The notes below the pieces were generated by a model that had not been told where the DNA came from, did no database searches, and saw nothing but the letters and a program-made list of their open reading frames with translations. A program made the translations under genes and the position numbers. This document shows, one piece after another, positions 18,472-25,919 of a stretch of DNA of 64,000 nucleotides (position 1 is the stretch's first letter; every line of letters starts with the position of its first letter). The DNA is from WTXA01 sp964415195 (GTDB lineage: Bacteria; Bacillota; TC1): NCBI GenBank assembly GCA_964415195.1, contig CAYPYD010000001.1, positions 186,001 to 250,000 on the forward strand. The letters run 5' to 3'.

Positions 18472-19137
18472 ATGAAAATCATTATCGTAGGATGTGGCAG
18501 AATGGGTAGCGGTCTCGCCCAGGAATTAAGTTTATCAGGTCATGATATAACAGTAATCGACTCTGACAGCAATTCCTTTTTCAGATTAGGAAACAACTTC
18601 AAAGGTAAATCAATAAAAGGGATTGGTTTTGATAGGGATATCCTAATAGAAGCTGGTATAGAAAGAGCAGATGCAATTGCAGCACTAACCTCTAATGATG
18701 AAGCCAATGCAGTAATAGCTAGAATGAGTAGAGAAATATTTAGAGTACCAAAAGTTGTAGCTAGCTTGACTGACAATCACAAAGCCGACATTTACAAGAA
18801 ATTAGGTATTCAAGTAGTTTCTCCAATCGAATGGGGAATCAAAAGAACAATTGATGTAATTGCATTCTCAACATTACATACTGTATATTCAATAGGAGAA
18901 GGAAGAGTTGACATAAAAGTCATTGATCTTCCAATGATACTTGAAGGACATAAGGTTAGAGAATTGAATGCCCAAGGTGAGGTTAAAGTTATAGCCTTAA
19001 CAAGAAATAATGAAACTATAATACCAACAGAAGAAACATCATTACAACTAGGTGATTTGGTATATGTAAGTGTTGAAACAAATTCCAATAGTAAGCTGAA
19101 AAGCCTCCTTGGAATAGTAGATGGAAGGAGGAGTTAA
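18472..19137 (+). CDS. TrkA-family RCK protein, copy 1, first of pair
   Basis: The 221-residue protein has an RCK-N Rossmann fold (IIVGCGRMGSGLAQE, acidic residue in TVIDSDSNSF) and a TrkA-C domain at about 135-215. Such proteins bind NAD(H), ATP or ADP and gate Trk/Ktr potassium transporters. No TrkH or KtrB gene is nearby: it lies 6 bases after a P-type ATPase gene and 2 bases before a second RCK gene. Control of the ATPase by this pair is inference from context. The first 239 bases differ from copy 2 at only one position. Confidence 0.88.
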   Translation: MKIIIVGCGRMGSGLAQELSLSGHDITVIDSDSNSFFRLGNNFKGKSIKGIGFDRDILIEAGIERADAIAALTSNDEANAVIARMSREIFRVPKVVASLTDNHKADIYKKLGIQVVSPIEWGIKRTIDVIAFSTLHTVYSIGEGRVDIKVIDLPMILEGHKVRELNAQGEVKVIALTRNNETIIPTEETSLQLGDLVYVSVETNSNSKLKSLLGIVDGRRS

Positions 19138-19139
19138 CT

Positions 19140-19811
19140 ATGAAGATAATAATTGTTGGTGGAGGTCAAGTAGGATCATACTTGGCAACCTTATTACAAA
19201 AAGAAGGAAATGACATTACAATAGTAGAAAATAGAAACAAGAAATTCGATATGGTAAGAGCAGAACAACCTAATGCCAAAATAGTTATGGGCAACGGTTC
19301 TGATCCTAAGGTTCTTGAAGAAGCTGGCATAGATGATGCGGATGTAGTAGCAGCAGTAACAGGTGAAGACGAAACTAATCTAGTTGTATCTACACTTGCC
19401 AGAATGGAATATGGAGTAAACCGTGTTGTAGCTAGAGTAAACAATCCTAAGAATGCCTGGTTATATACTCCTCAAATGGGAGTCGACATAGCCTTGAATC
19501 AGGCAGAGCTAATAGCCCGTCTGGTACAAGAGGAAGTTTCCATAGGTGACATGATTACTTTGATGGAAATCGACAGAGGTAATTTTACAGTAGTTGAAAA
19601 GATAGTCAAGGATGGTTTAAAGGTAATTGGAATGAAGGTAGGCGAACTTAACGATAACATGCCTGAAGATTCACTAGTTGCAGTAATCATCAGAGACGGG
19701 AAGATAATCGACCCTACAGTAGATAAAGTAATAATGGTTGATGATAAGATGATTATTGTATGTCAGACAGATCTGGTTGATGAATTATCACAGGAGTTGG
19801 ATAAACAATAA
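19140..19811 (+). CDS. TrkA-family RCK protein, copy 1, second of pair
   Basis: A 223-residue RCK protein with MKIIIVGGGQVGSYLA, the acidic residue in TIVENRNKKF, and a TrkA-C domain from about residue 140 to the end (LKVIGMKVGELNDNMPED). It differs clearly from the first RCK protein of the module, so the two could form a hetero-oligomer. The stretch 19488-19748 is identical to the matching part of copy 2, while the 5' half differs at many silent sites. A terminator follows at 19823. Confidence 0.88.
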   Translation: MKIIIVGGGQVGSYLATLLQKEGNDITIVENRNKKFDMVRAEQPNAKIVMGNGSDPKVLEEAGIDDADVVAAVTGEDETNLVVSTLARMEYGVNRVVARVNNPKNAWLYTPQMGVDIALNQAELIARLVQEEVSIGDMITLMEIDRGNFTVVEKIVKDGLKVIGMKVGELNDNMPEDSLVAVIIRDGKIIDPTVDKVIMVDDKMIIVCQTDLVDELSQELDKQ

Positions 19812-19822
19812 ATATATGTTTC

Positions 19823-19857
19823 AGAAAGAGAACAAATAGTTCTCTTTCATTTTTTTA
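19823..19857 (+). terminator. Intrinsic terminator after module copy 1
   Basis: GAAAGAGAA (19824) and TTCTCTTTC (19840) form a 9-bp stem followed by a T7 run, separating the two module transcripts. Confidence 0.85.
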
Positions 19858-19870
19858 TAAGTAATAAACA

Positions 19871-19898
19871 TTGACTTTATTGTAAAAGATAGTAATAT
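19871..19898 (+). promoter_or_regulatory. Sigma-A promoter of ATPase/RCK module copy 2
   Basis: TTGACT (19871) and TAATAT (19893) with a 16-base spacer, matching the copy 1 promoter in layout and in the sequence after the -10 box. Confidence 0.75.
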
Positions 19899-19934
19899 TA
19901 AAATGCAATTAATAATAGAAAAGAGATGATTGAT

Positions 19935-22742
19935 TTGGATAATGAAGAAGTTTTGAAGCATTTGGAAAAACTACCTGCCAGTGAAGTTTATCAAGCTTTA
20001 GGAACAAGTGTTCATGGTCTGGCAACCGAAGAAGCAATAAATAGGAAAGAAAAATATGGACCGAACGCCATAGCTGAAAAAAAAGGCAAACCGGCAATAT
20101 TTAAACTTTTCGCAAACTTTACCCATTTGATGGCCATTTTACTATGGGTTGGAGGTATAGTTGCCATTTTTGGTGATCTACCAGAGCTAGCCATAGCTAT
20201 TTGGTCAGTAAATATCATTAATGGTGGATTTAGTTTTTGGCAGGAGTTTCGTGCCGGTAAGGCAACTGAAGCTCTAAAAAAACTATTACCAACCTATGCC
20301 CATGTAATCAGAGATGGACAAGCCAATAAGATACTAGCTGAAGAATTAGTGCCAGGAGATGTAATGATACTAGCAGAAGGAGATTTAATCTCTGCTGATG
20401 CAAGATTAGTTGATGACAATGACTTAAGAGTCAATCAATCAACATTGACTGGTGAATCAAATCCAATTCGTAAATCAAACATTGAAATACATAATGATGA
20501 GATAACTAGAGCAGAACAAAAGAACATGATATTTGCTGGAACAACAGTTTCAGCTGGTACAGGTAAAGCTGTTGTTTATGCTACAGGTATGACAACAGAG
20601 TTTGGTAAAATTGCCGGACTCACCCAGAACATGAAAGAAGAACAAAGCCCATTACAAAAAGAAATGGGTAAGGTAACAAAAACTGTATCCTTTATGGCTA
20701 TGAGTATTGGTTTAGTATTCTTCATCATGTCAATCTTCTTAGTTGGAACAGACTTGCCGCTGGCAATAGTATTTTCCATGGGAATGATTGTGGCCTTCGT
20801 TCCTGAAGGTCTTTTGCCGACAGTAACATTGTCATTAGCAATGGGTGTACAAAGAATGGCCAAGAGACACGCTCTTATCAAAAGACTGTCTGCAGTTGAA
20901 ACACTAGGCTGTACTACGGTTATCTGTACAGATAAGACAGGAACCTTGACCCAAAATGAAATGACAGTAAGCCATATATATTTCAATAATCGTAATCTGG
21001 ATGTTACAGGTGTTGGATATGCACCAACTGGTTCGATACATGAAGGAGACAAGGAAGTTGAAAAAGATAATAAGGATTTAAGAGAACTATTATCAGCAGC
21101 TGCTTTATGTAGCAATGCCAGACTATTACCTCCTAATGAAGAAATAAAGAAGTGGGTTGTACTTGGTGACCCAACTGAAGCTTGCCTGTTAGTAGCAGCA
21201 GAAAAATATGGTATTAATTTGGAAAAGGAAAATACCAATGTACCAAGAATAAGGGAGATTCCATTTGACTCCAGCCGTAAAAGAATGACCACCATCCATC
21301 AGCTTAGGGGAGAAAGAATCAGCTATACTAAAGGAGCTCCTAAAGAAGTGCTGGAAATATCCAAATGGATTAGAATAGACGGTCAAGATCAACTAATGAC
21401 CGAAGAGAAATTCAATGAAATAATGGCAGTCAATGACCAATATGCTAGAAATGGACTAAGGGTTCTTGGAGTAGCGGTTAGAAAATTAACCAAGGAATTG
21501 AATCTACCAAAAGGTCTAAGTGACTATACTCATGAACTTATTGAAGAGGACCTCATTTTTCTAGGACTAGTAGCCATGGTAGACCCTCCTAGGGTAGAAG
21601 TGGCAGAGGCTGTTGCTAAATGCCGTCATGCAGGCATAAGGATCATCATGATTACAGGTGACTATGGCTTGACAGCAGAAAGCATTGCTAAAAAAATCGG
21701 TATTGTTGAAGGTGACAGTCCAAGAATCATTACAGGTATAGAGTTAGAAAATATCAGCGATGAAGATTTGAAAATTGCCCTTAAGGACGAGGTTATCTTC
21801 GCCAGGGTTGCACCGGAACAAAAGCTTAGAGTTGTTACCAACCTTCAGGAGATGGATGAGGTTGTTGCAGTAACTGGTGACGGTGTAAATGACTCACCAG
21901 CTCTTAAAAAAGCAGATATCGGTGTTGCTATGGGTATGACTGGAACTGACGTTGCAAAAGAAGCAGCGGACATGATTCTTACCGATGATAACTTTGCATC
22001 TATAGTAAATGCTGTAGAAGAGGGCAGAACGGTATATAATAATATTAGAAAGTTTGCTATGTACATCTTTACAAGTAACGTTCCTGAAGCAGTGCCTATG
22101 GTATTCTACCTCTTGTCAAAAGGGGCGATACCATTACCACTGACTATCATGCAAGTATTGGCTATTGACCTTGGTACAGATATGGTGCCTGCAATGGGTC
22201 TTGGAGCTGAACATCCAGAAGTTGGTATTATGTCTAAACCACCAAGGGCCAGGAATGAAAGATTATTAAATAAAGGACTTATGACTAAGGCTTTCCTATG
22301 GTATGGACCTATTGAAGCATTTGCAGCAATGGCATCCTTCTTCTTCCTTTATTGGATGTATGGTTGGACTGGTGGTTCAATGGCTCAAGATGGAAACATC
22401 TATGCTATGGCAACTGCAATGACCTTTGGAGCCATTGTAATGGTACAGGTCGGCAATGTATTTGCTAGTCGAACAGATAGAATGTCTATCTTTAAAAAAG
22501 GTTTCTTTACAAATCGTTTAATAATTATCGGTATTGTAGTAGAGTTAGCCTTATTAGCTATGTTGTTGTATGTTCCATTTTTAAACAAGATGTTCAATAC
22601 TGCACCAATAGGTTTGAAAGAATGGGCTTTCCTATTAATTTGGGGACCATTGATTCTTATGCTTGATGAAATCAGGAAAATGATCTTAAGAGGAAGAGAT
22701 AAGAAAAAATTTAACATGGTTATAGAAAATGCAAGGAGGTAA
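19935..22742 (+). CDS. P-type cation ATPase, Na+,K+-ATPase-like (P2C), copy 2
   Basis: Same length (935) and domain layout as copy 1, with CTDKTGTLT (Asp333), VPEGLLPTVT and the C-terminal DEIRKMILRGR. TM5 reads TSNVPEAVP (residues 713-721) and TM6 IDLGTDMVPA, almost the animal Na+,K+-ATPase motifs SNIPE and DLGTDMVPA, so copy 2 keeps the canonical ion-site framework that copy 1 has altered. Whether it moves Na+, K+ or another ion needs experiment. The start is taken as TTG 19935, aligned with GTG 15659 of copy 1, with AAGAGATGAT as ribosome site; ATG 19926 lies inside that site. Confidence 0.88.
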   Translation: MDNEEVLKHLEKLPASEVYQALGTSVHGLATEEAINRKEKYGPNAIAEKKGKPAIFKLFANFTHLMAILLWVGGIVAIFGDLPELAIAIWSVNIINGGFSFWQEFRAGKATEALKKLLPTYAHVIRDGQANKILAEELVPGDVMILAEGDLISADARLVDDNDLRVNQSTLTGESNPIRKSNIEIHNDEITRAEQKNMIFAGTTVSAGTGKAVVYATGMTTEFGKIAGLTQNMKEEQSPLQKEMGKVTKTVSFMAMSIGLVFFIMSIFLVGTDLPLAIVFSMGMIVAFVPEGLLPTVTLSLAMGVQRMAKRHALIKRLSAVETLGCTTVICTDKTGTLTQNEMTVSHIYFNNRNLDVTGVGYAPTGSIHEGDKEVEKDNKDLRELLSAAALCSNARLLPPNEEIKKWVVLGDPTEACLLVAAEKYGINLEKENTNVPRIREIPFDSSRKRMTTIHQLRGERISYTKGAPKEVLEISKWIRIDGQDQLMTEEKFNEIMAVNDQYARNGLRVLGVAVRKLTKELNLPKGLSDYTHELIEEDLIFLGLVAMVDPPRVEVAEAVAKCRHAGIRIIMITGDYGLTAESIAKKIGIVEGDSPRIITGIELENISDEDLKIALKDEVIFARVAPEQKLRVVTNLQEMDEVVAVTGDGVNDSPALKKADIGVAMGMTGTDVAKEAADMILTDDNFASIVNAVEEGRTVYNNIRKFAMYIFTSNVPEAVPMVFYLLSKGAIPLPLTIMQVLAIDLGTDMVPAMGLGAEHPEVGIMSKPPRARNERLLNKGLMTKAFLWYGPIEAFAAMASFFFLYWMYGWTGGSMAQDGNIYAMATAMTFGAIVMVQVGNVFASRTDRMSIFKKGFFTNRLIIIGIVVELALLAMLLYVPFLNKMFNTAPIGLKEWAFLLIWGPLILMLDEIRKMILRGRDKKKFNMVIENARR

Positions 22743-22747
22743 TTAGG

Positions 22748-23413
22748 ATGAAAATCATTATCGTAGGATGTGGCAGAATGGGTAGCGGTCTTGCCCAGGA
22801 ATTAAGTTTATCAGGTCATGATATAACAGTAATCGACTCTGACAGCAATTCCTTTTTCAGATTAGGAAACAACTTCAAAGGTAAATCAATAAAAGGGATT
22901 GGTTTTGATAGGGATATCCTAATAGAAGCTGGTATAGAAAGAGCAGATGCAATTGCAGCACTAACCTCTAATGATGAAGCCAATGCTGTTGTAGCCAGAA
23001 TGAGCAGAGAAATATTTAGAGTGCCTAAAGTAGTGGCCGGTTTGACAGACAATCACAAAGCCGACATTTACAAAAAATTAGGTATACAAGTTGTTTCTCC
23101 TATTGAATGGGGGATTAAGCGAGCAGTGGATATTATTGCCTACTCTACATTACATACTGTATATTCAATAGGTGAAGGAAGAGTTGATATAAAAATAATC
23201 GACCTGCCAATGATACTAGAGGGACATAAAGTTAGAGAATTAAATGTTCAAGGTGAAGTAAAGGTTATTGCACTTACAAGAAATAACGAAACAATCATTC
23301 CAAACGATGAAACAATATTGAAACTTGGAGATCAAGTTTATGTAAGTGTAGAAGTAAATTCCAATAGTAAGCTGAAAAGCCTCCTTGGAATAGTAGATGG
23401 AAGGAGGAGTTAA
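22748..23413 (+). CDS. TrkA-family RCK protein, copy 2, first of pair
   Basis: A 221-residue paralogue of the protein at 18472, with the same GCGRMG nucleotide-binding loop and a TrkA-C domain. Its 5' 239 bases match copy 1 except one silent change; beyond 22986 silent and some amino acid differences accumulate (VARMSREIF, IIAYSTLHT). It starts 5 bases after the ATPase stop with an AAGGAGGT site. A regulatory role for the linked ATPase is inferred from conserved linkage in both copies. Confidence 0.88.
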   Translation: MKIIIVGCGRMGSGLAQELSLSGHDITVIDSDSNSFFRLGNNFKGKSIKGIGFDRDILIEAGIERADAIAALTSNDEANAVVARMSREIFRVPKVVAGLTDNHKADIYKKLGIQVVSPIEWGIKRAVDIIAYSTLHTVYSIGEGRVDIKIIDLPMILEGHKVRELNVQGEVKVIALTRNNETIIPNDETILKLGDQVYVSVEVNSNSKLKSLLGIVDGRRS

Positions 23414-23415
23414 CT

Positions 23416-24090
23416 ATGAAAGTAATAATTGTTGGTGGAGGACAAGTGGGATCATATTTAGCCACATTACTACAAAATGAGAAGTATGATATAACAATAG
23501 TAGAAAATAGAAACAAGAAATTCGATCTTGTAAAGTCTGAACAACCAAACGCACGTATTGTAATGGGTAATGGTTCAGACCCTAAAGTTTTAGAATTAGC
23601 AGGTATTGATGAAGCTGACGTTGTAGCAGCGGTAACAGGAGAAGATGAAACGAACCTGGTGGTATCAACACTTGCCAGAATGGAATATGGTGTTGGTAGA
23701 GTAGTAGCCAGAGTAAACAATCCTAAGAATGCCTGGTTATATACACCACAAATGGGAGTCGATATAGCCTTGAATCAGGCAGAGCTAATAGCCCGTCTGG
23801 TACAAGAGGAAGTTTCCATAGGTGACATGATTACTTTGATGGAAATCGACAGAGGTAATTTTACAGTAGTTGAAAAGATAGTCAAGGATGGTTTAAAGGT
23901 AATTGGAATGAAGGTAGGCGAACTTAACGATAACATGCCTGAAGATTCACTAGTTGCAGTAATCATCAGAGACGGGAAGATAATCGACCCTACAGTAGAT
24001 AAAGTAATAATGGTTGATGATAAGGTAATTATTGTATGTCAGACAGATCTGGTTGACGAATTATCATTTGAATTAGATAAACTTAAATAG
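23416..24090 (+). CDS. TrkA-family RCK protein, copy 2, second of pair
   Basis: A 224-residue RCK protein, one residue longer than its copy 1 counterpart because of a changed C-terminus (FELDKLK). GGGQVGSYLA and TIVENRNKKF mark the nucleotide-binding fold. Bases 23764-24024 are identical to 19488-19748. GGAAGGAGGAGTTAACT precedes the start in both copies. The GlsB-like gene follows after 11 bases. Confidence 0.88.
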   Translation: MKVIIVGGGQVGSYLATLLQNEKYDITIVENRNKKFDLVKSEQPNARIVMGNGSDPKVLELAGIDEADVVAAVTGEDETNLVVSTLARMEYGVGRVVARVNNPKNAWLYTPQMGVDIALNQAELIARLVQEEVSIGDMITLMEIDRGNFTVVEKIVKDGLKVIGMKVGELNDNMPEDSLVAVIIRDGKIIDPTVDKVIMVDDKVIIVCQTDLVDELSFELDKLK

Positions 24091-24101
24091 AGGAGGTAGT
24101 A

Positions 24102-24356
24102 ATGGGGATTTTTGCATGGATCGTTTTTGGTGGTTTAGCAGGTTGGATTGCTAGCATCATTGCAGGTAGAAATAAGTCGCTTGGTCTTATAGGCAATATT
24201 GTTATTGGTATAATTGGAGCCTTAATTGGTGGATTTATAGTAAATCTAATATCAGGTAATCCTGTAGACCTGACTTTTAGTATTCAATCCCTATTGGTTG
24301 CCATTTTTGGTTCTATAGTATTGTTGACTTTAATTAACCTGATTAAGGGTAAATAA
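24102..24356 (+). CDS. GlsB/YeaQ/YmgE family small membrane protein
   Basis: An 84-residue protein with three hydrophobic segments and the family pattern WIVFGGLAGWIASIIAGR, then IGNIVIGIIGALIGGF. Members are called transglycosylase-associated proteins and are linked to general stress, but their activity is not known. AGGAGG precedes the ATG. It follows the second RCK gene by 11 bases and ends before a strong terminator, so it may be the last gene of module copy 2. Confidence 0.85.
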   Translation: MGIFAWIVFGGLAGWIASIIAGRNKSLGLIGNIVIGIIGALIGGFIVNLISGNPVDLTFSIQSLLVAIFGSIVLLTLINLIKGK

Positions 24357-24374
24357 TTGGACTTTTACACAAAT

Positions 24375-24412
24375 AATCAAGGGAGTTTTAAACGCTCCCT
24401 TGATTTTTATTT
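24375..24412 (+). terminator. Intrinsic terminator
   Basis: AATCAAGGGAG (24375) and CTCCCTTGATT (24395) form an 11-bp stem followed by T-rich sequence; it ends the module 2/GlsB-like unit. Confidence 0.85.
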
Positions 24413-24439
24413 AAAATAAGGTATATTAAAGGTACACAG

Positions 24440-24458
24440 TATATTTGTTTCAAATATA
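24440..24458. promoter_or_regulatory. Palindromic operator candidate upstream of tandem Fur-family genes
   Basis: A perfect inverted repeat of 8-base arms, TATATTTG and CAAATATA, with a TTT centre. It lies about 25 bases upstream of the -35 box for the Fur-family genes. AT-rich palindromes of this size are usual for Fur/PerR family operators; the sequence is not the classical PerR or Fur box, so this is inference. Confidence 0.45.
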
Positions 24459-24482
24459 TCAATTTGAATAACGATTACAATC

Positions 24483-24511
24483 TTGTATTGAATATAATAC
24501 TTGAGTATAAT
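24483..24511 (+). promoter_or_regulatory. Sigma-A promoter of the Fur-family pair
   Basis: TTGTAT (24483) and TATAAT (24506) with a 17-base spacer, 49 bases upstream of the first Fur-family start. Confidence 0.65.
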
Positions 24512-24559
24512 GTATTAGTGATCCTAAAGATTATGAATACATAGGAAAGAGGTGAACTA

Positions 24560-24982
24560 ATGTCCGATTTAACTAAAAAAGCAGTTGATGTTATTAGAAA
24601 AGCTGGTCTAAAGCCTACAGCTCAACGAGTGGAAACTTTGGAATTTCTTTATTCAAATGAAAATTACCAAAGCATTGACACAATATATAATAGTCTATTG
24701 GAAAACTATAAAGTCTTTTCTAAAGCTACAATCCATTCCACATTAGAGATTTTTGTGGAAAAAGGTATAGTGTCAAGGTTTTATGGACTAAATGGAGAGG
24801 CTAGGATAGATGTTAGTGGCAATAACCATACCCATTTTATATGTGAAAAGTGCGGACTTATAGAAAAAATCGATACATATTGTATAGATGATGATATAAC
24901 TAGAAAAAATTTCGACTATGAAATAACTGGCAAGGAAACCACCTATAAGGGTCTTTGCAGCAATTGCAAGGATGAAAGGTAG
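24560..24982 (+). CDS. Fur-family metalloregulator (PerR-like)
   Basis: The 140-residue protein has the winged helix LKPTAQRVETLEFLY with KATIHSTLEIF as recognition region, the GEARID turn, and a metal site of the form HTHFICEKCG. The structural zinc site is completed by CSNCK near the C-terminus. These features fit Fur/PerR/Zur proteins; which metal or peroxide is sensed cannot be read from sequence. AAAGAGGTG precedes the ATG. A paralogue follows after 6 bases, and msrB lies next, which suggests oxidative stress control. Confidence 0.88.
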   Translation: MSDLTKKAVDVIRKAGLKPTAQRVETLEFLYSNENYQSIDTIYNSLLENYKVFSKATIHSTLEIFVEKGIVSRFYGLNGEARIDVSGNNHTHFICEKCGLIEKIDTYCIDDDITRKNFDYEITGKETTYKGLCSNCKDER

Positions 24983-24988
24983 TAAATC

Positions 24989-25405
24989 ATGAATGAATTA
25001 ACAGCTAGTTTAGTAAAAAGAATAAAAGAAAGCGGCTTAAAGCCTACAGCTCAAAGGTTAGATATTCTGGAATATTTGCATACAACTGAAAATTTTCAAA
25101 GTGTGGAGCAAATATATGATAATCTATATCGAGAATATAAAGTTTTTTCCAAGGCAACCATTTATGCAACCCTTGATGCTTTCGTTCTAGCTGGTCTTGT
25201 TAAAAGATTCTTTGGAAAGCATGGTGAAGCTAGAATTGACTACATGGTGGATGATTCAGCCTATTTTCTATGCATAGAATGTGGCAATATAAATAGGGTA
25301 AAGGTAAATAGTATTGATGCTGAAATTGATCACAGTAAAGTTGATGTACAAAGTAGTATCTTAACGTATTGGGGTACATGTGAAAATTGCAAGAAGAAGC
25401 TATAA
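24989..25405 (+). CDS. Fur-family regulator with a degenerate metal-sensing site
   Basis: A 138-residue paralogue of the preceding gene (shared GLKPTAQR, EYKVFSKATI, GEARID). The structural zinc cysteines remain (CIECG, CENCK), but where the first protein has HTHF this one has SAYF, so the histidines of the regulatory site are lost. It may therefore respond differently or work as a heterodimer. The end of the gene forms the left arm of a terminator at 25397-25424. Confidence 0.85.
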   Translation: MNELTASLVKRIKESGLKPTAQRLDILEYLHTTENFQSVEQIYDNLYREYKVFSKATIYATLDAFVLAGLVKRFFGKHGEARIDYMVDDSAYFLCIECGNINRVKVNSIDAEIDHSKVDVQSSILTYWGTCENCKKKL

Positions 25406-25424
25406 ATGATTTTATAGCTTTTTT
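25397..25424 (+). terminator. Terminator or attenuator overlapping the second fur gene end
   Basis: AAGCTATAAA and TTTATAGCTT form a 10-bp stem with a 4-base loop, followed by T4. It lies between the Fur-like stop and the msrB ribosome site at 25428-25434. Confidence 0.75.
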
Positions 25425-25439
25425 ATTAGGAGGAATATA

Positions 25440-25901
25440 ATGAAAAGGAAGTTGACAGAGCAAGAAAAAAAACACTATAGAACTGCAGAAACAAGAGATA
25501 AGTTGCCTGAATTTCTCTGTAAATCTATGTCATTAGAAGAATATAAATCCAAATTATCTAATGAAGTATATAGGATAATGTTTGAAGATGGAACAGAACC
25601 AGCCTTCAGTCATCCTCTTCATAACAATAAAGAAGAAGGTATTTATTATTGTGCAGCTTGTGGACAGCCATTATTTGGCAGTGAGGGCAAGTTTGATTCT
25701 GGGACTGGTTGGCCAAGTTTTTATGCTCCTTTATCATCACAAGCTTTAGATTTTGAGGAAGATTATATCTTGATTATGCCAAGAACAGCTGTTTTATGTT
25801 CTTGTTGCAATGGTCACTTAGGGCATGTCTTTGATGATGGTCCAGCGCCTACGTTCTTTAGATTTTGTATGAATGGAACTGCCTTAAAATTTATTAAATA
25901 A
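25440..25901 (+). CDS. msrB: Peptide methionine-(R)-sulfoxide reductase
   Basis: The 153-residue protein has the MsrB fold: FSHPLHNNKEEGIYYCAACG, then GTGWPSFYAP, CSCCNGHLGHVFDDGP and the catalytic Cys in FRFCMNGTALKF. Cys pairs CAAC and CSCC form the structural zinc site. It reduces R-methionine sulfoxide in damaged proteins. An AGGAGG site precedes the ATG. It lies behind two Fur-family genes with a hairpin between, so expression may be partly separate from theirs. No msrA gene is in the window. Confidence 0.92.
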   Translation: MKRKLTEQEKKHYRTAETRDKLPEFLCKSMSLEEYKSKLSNEVYRIMFEDGTEPAFSHPLHNNKEEGIYYCAACGQPLFGSEGKFDSGTGWPSFYAPLSSQALDFEEDYILIMPRTAVLCSCCNGHLGHVFDDGPAPTFFRFCMNGTALKFIK

Positions 25902-25919
25902 AAGCGAGATATATAATTA

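Larger units (their letters stand above)
15597..19811 (+). repeat. Copy 1 of a tandemly duplicated three-gene module
   Basis: Promoter, P-type ATPase gene and two TrkA-type genes. The second copy lies at 19871-24090 at a constant offset of 4276 bases between corresponding codons. Both copies keep the same gene lengths except for one codon in the last gene. Confidence 0.9.
19871..24090 (+). repeat. Copy 2 of the tandemly duplicated three-gene module
   Basis: Direct repeat of 15597-19811: promoter, ATPase and two RCK genes in the same order, with patches from near identity to clear divergence. No terminator was seen before the small GlsB-like gene, which may be co-transcribed. Confidence 0.9.

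Noticed and set aside
20576..21295. Long open frame (239 codons) opposite the second P-type ATPase gene
   Set aside because: It is the complement of a strongly conserved ATPase gene; composition and lack of a start signal show it is a shadow.
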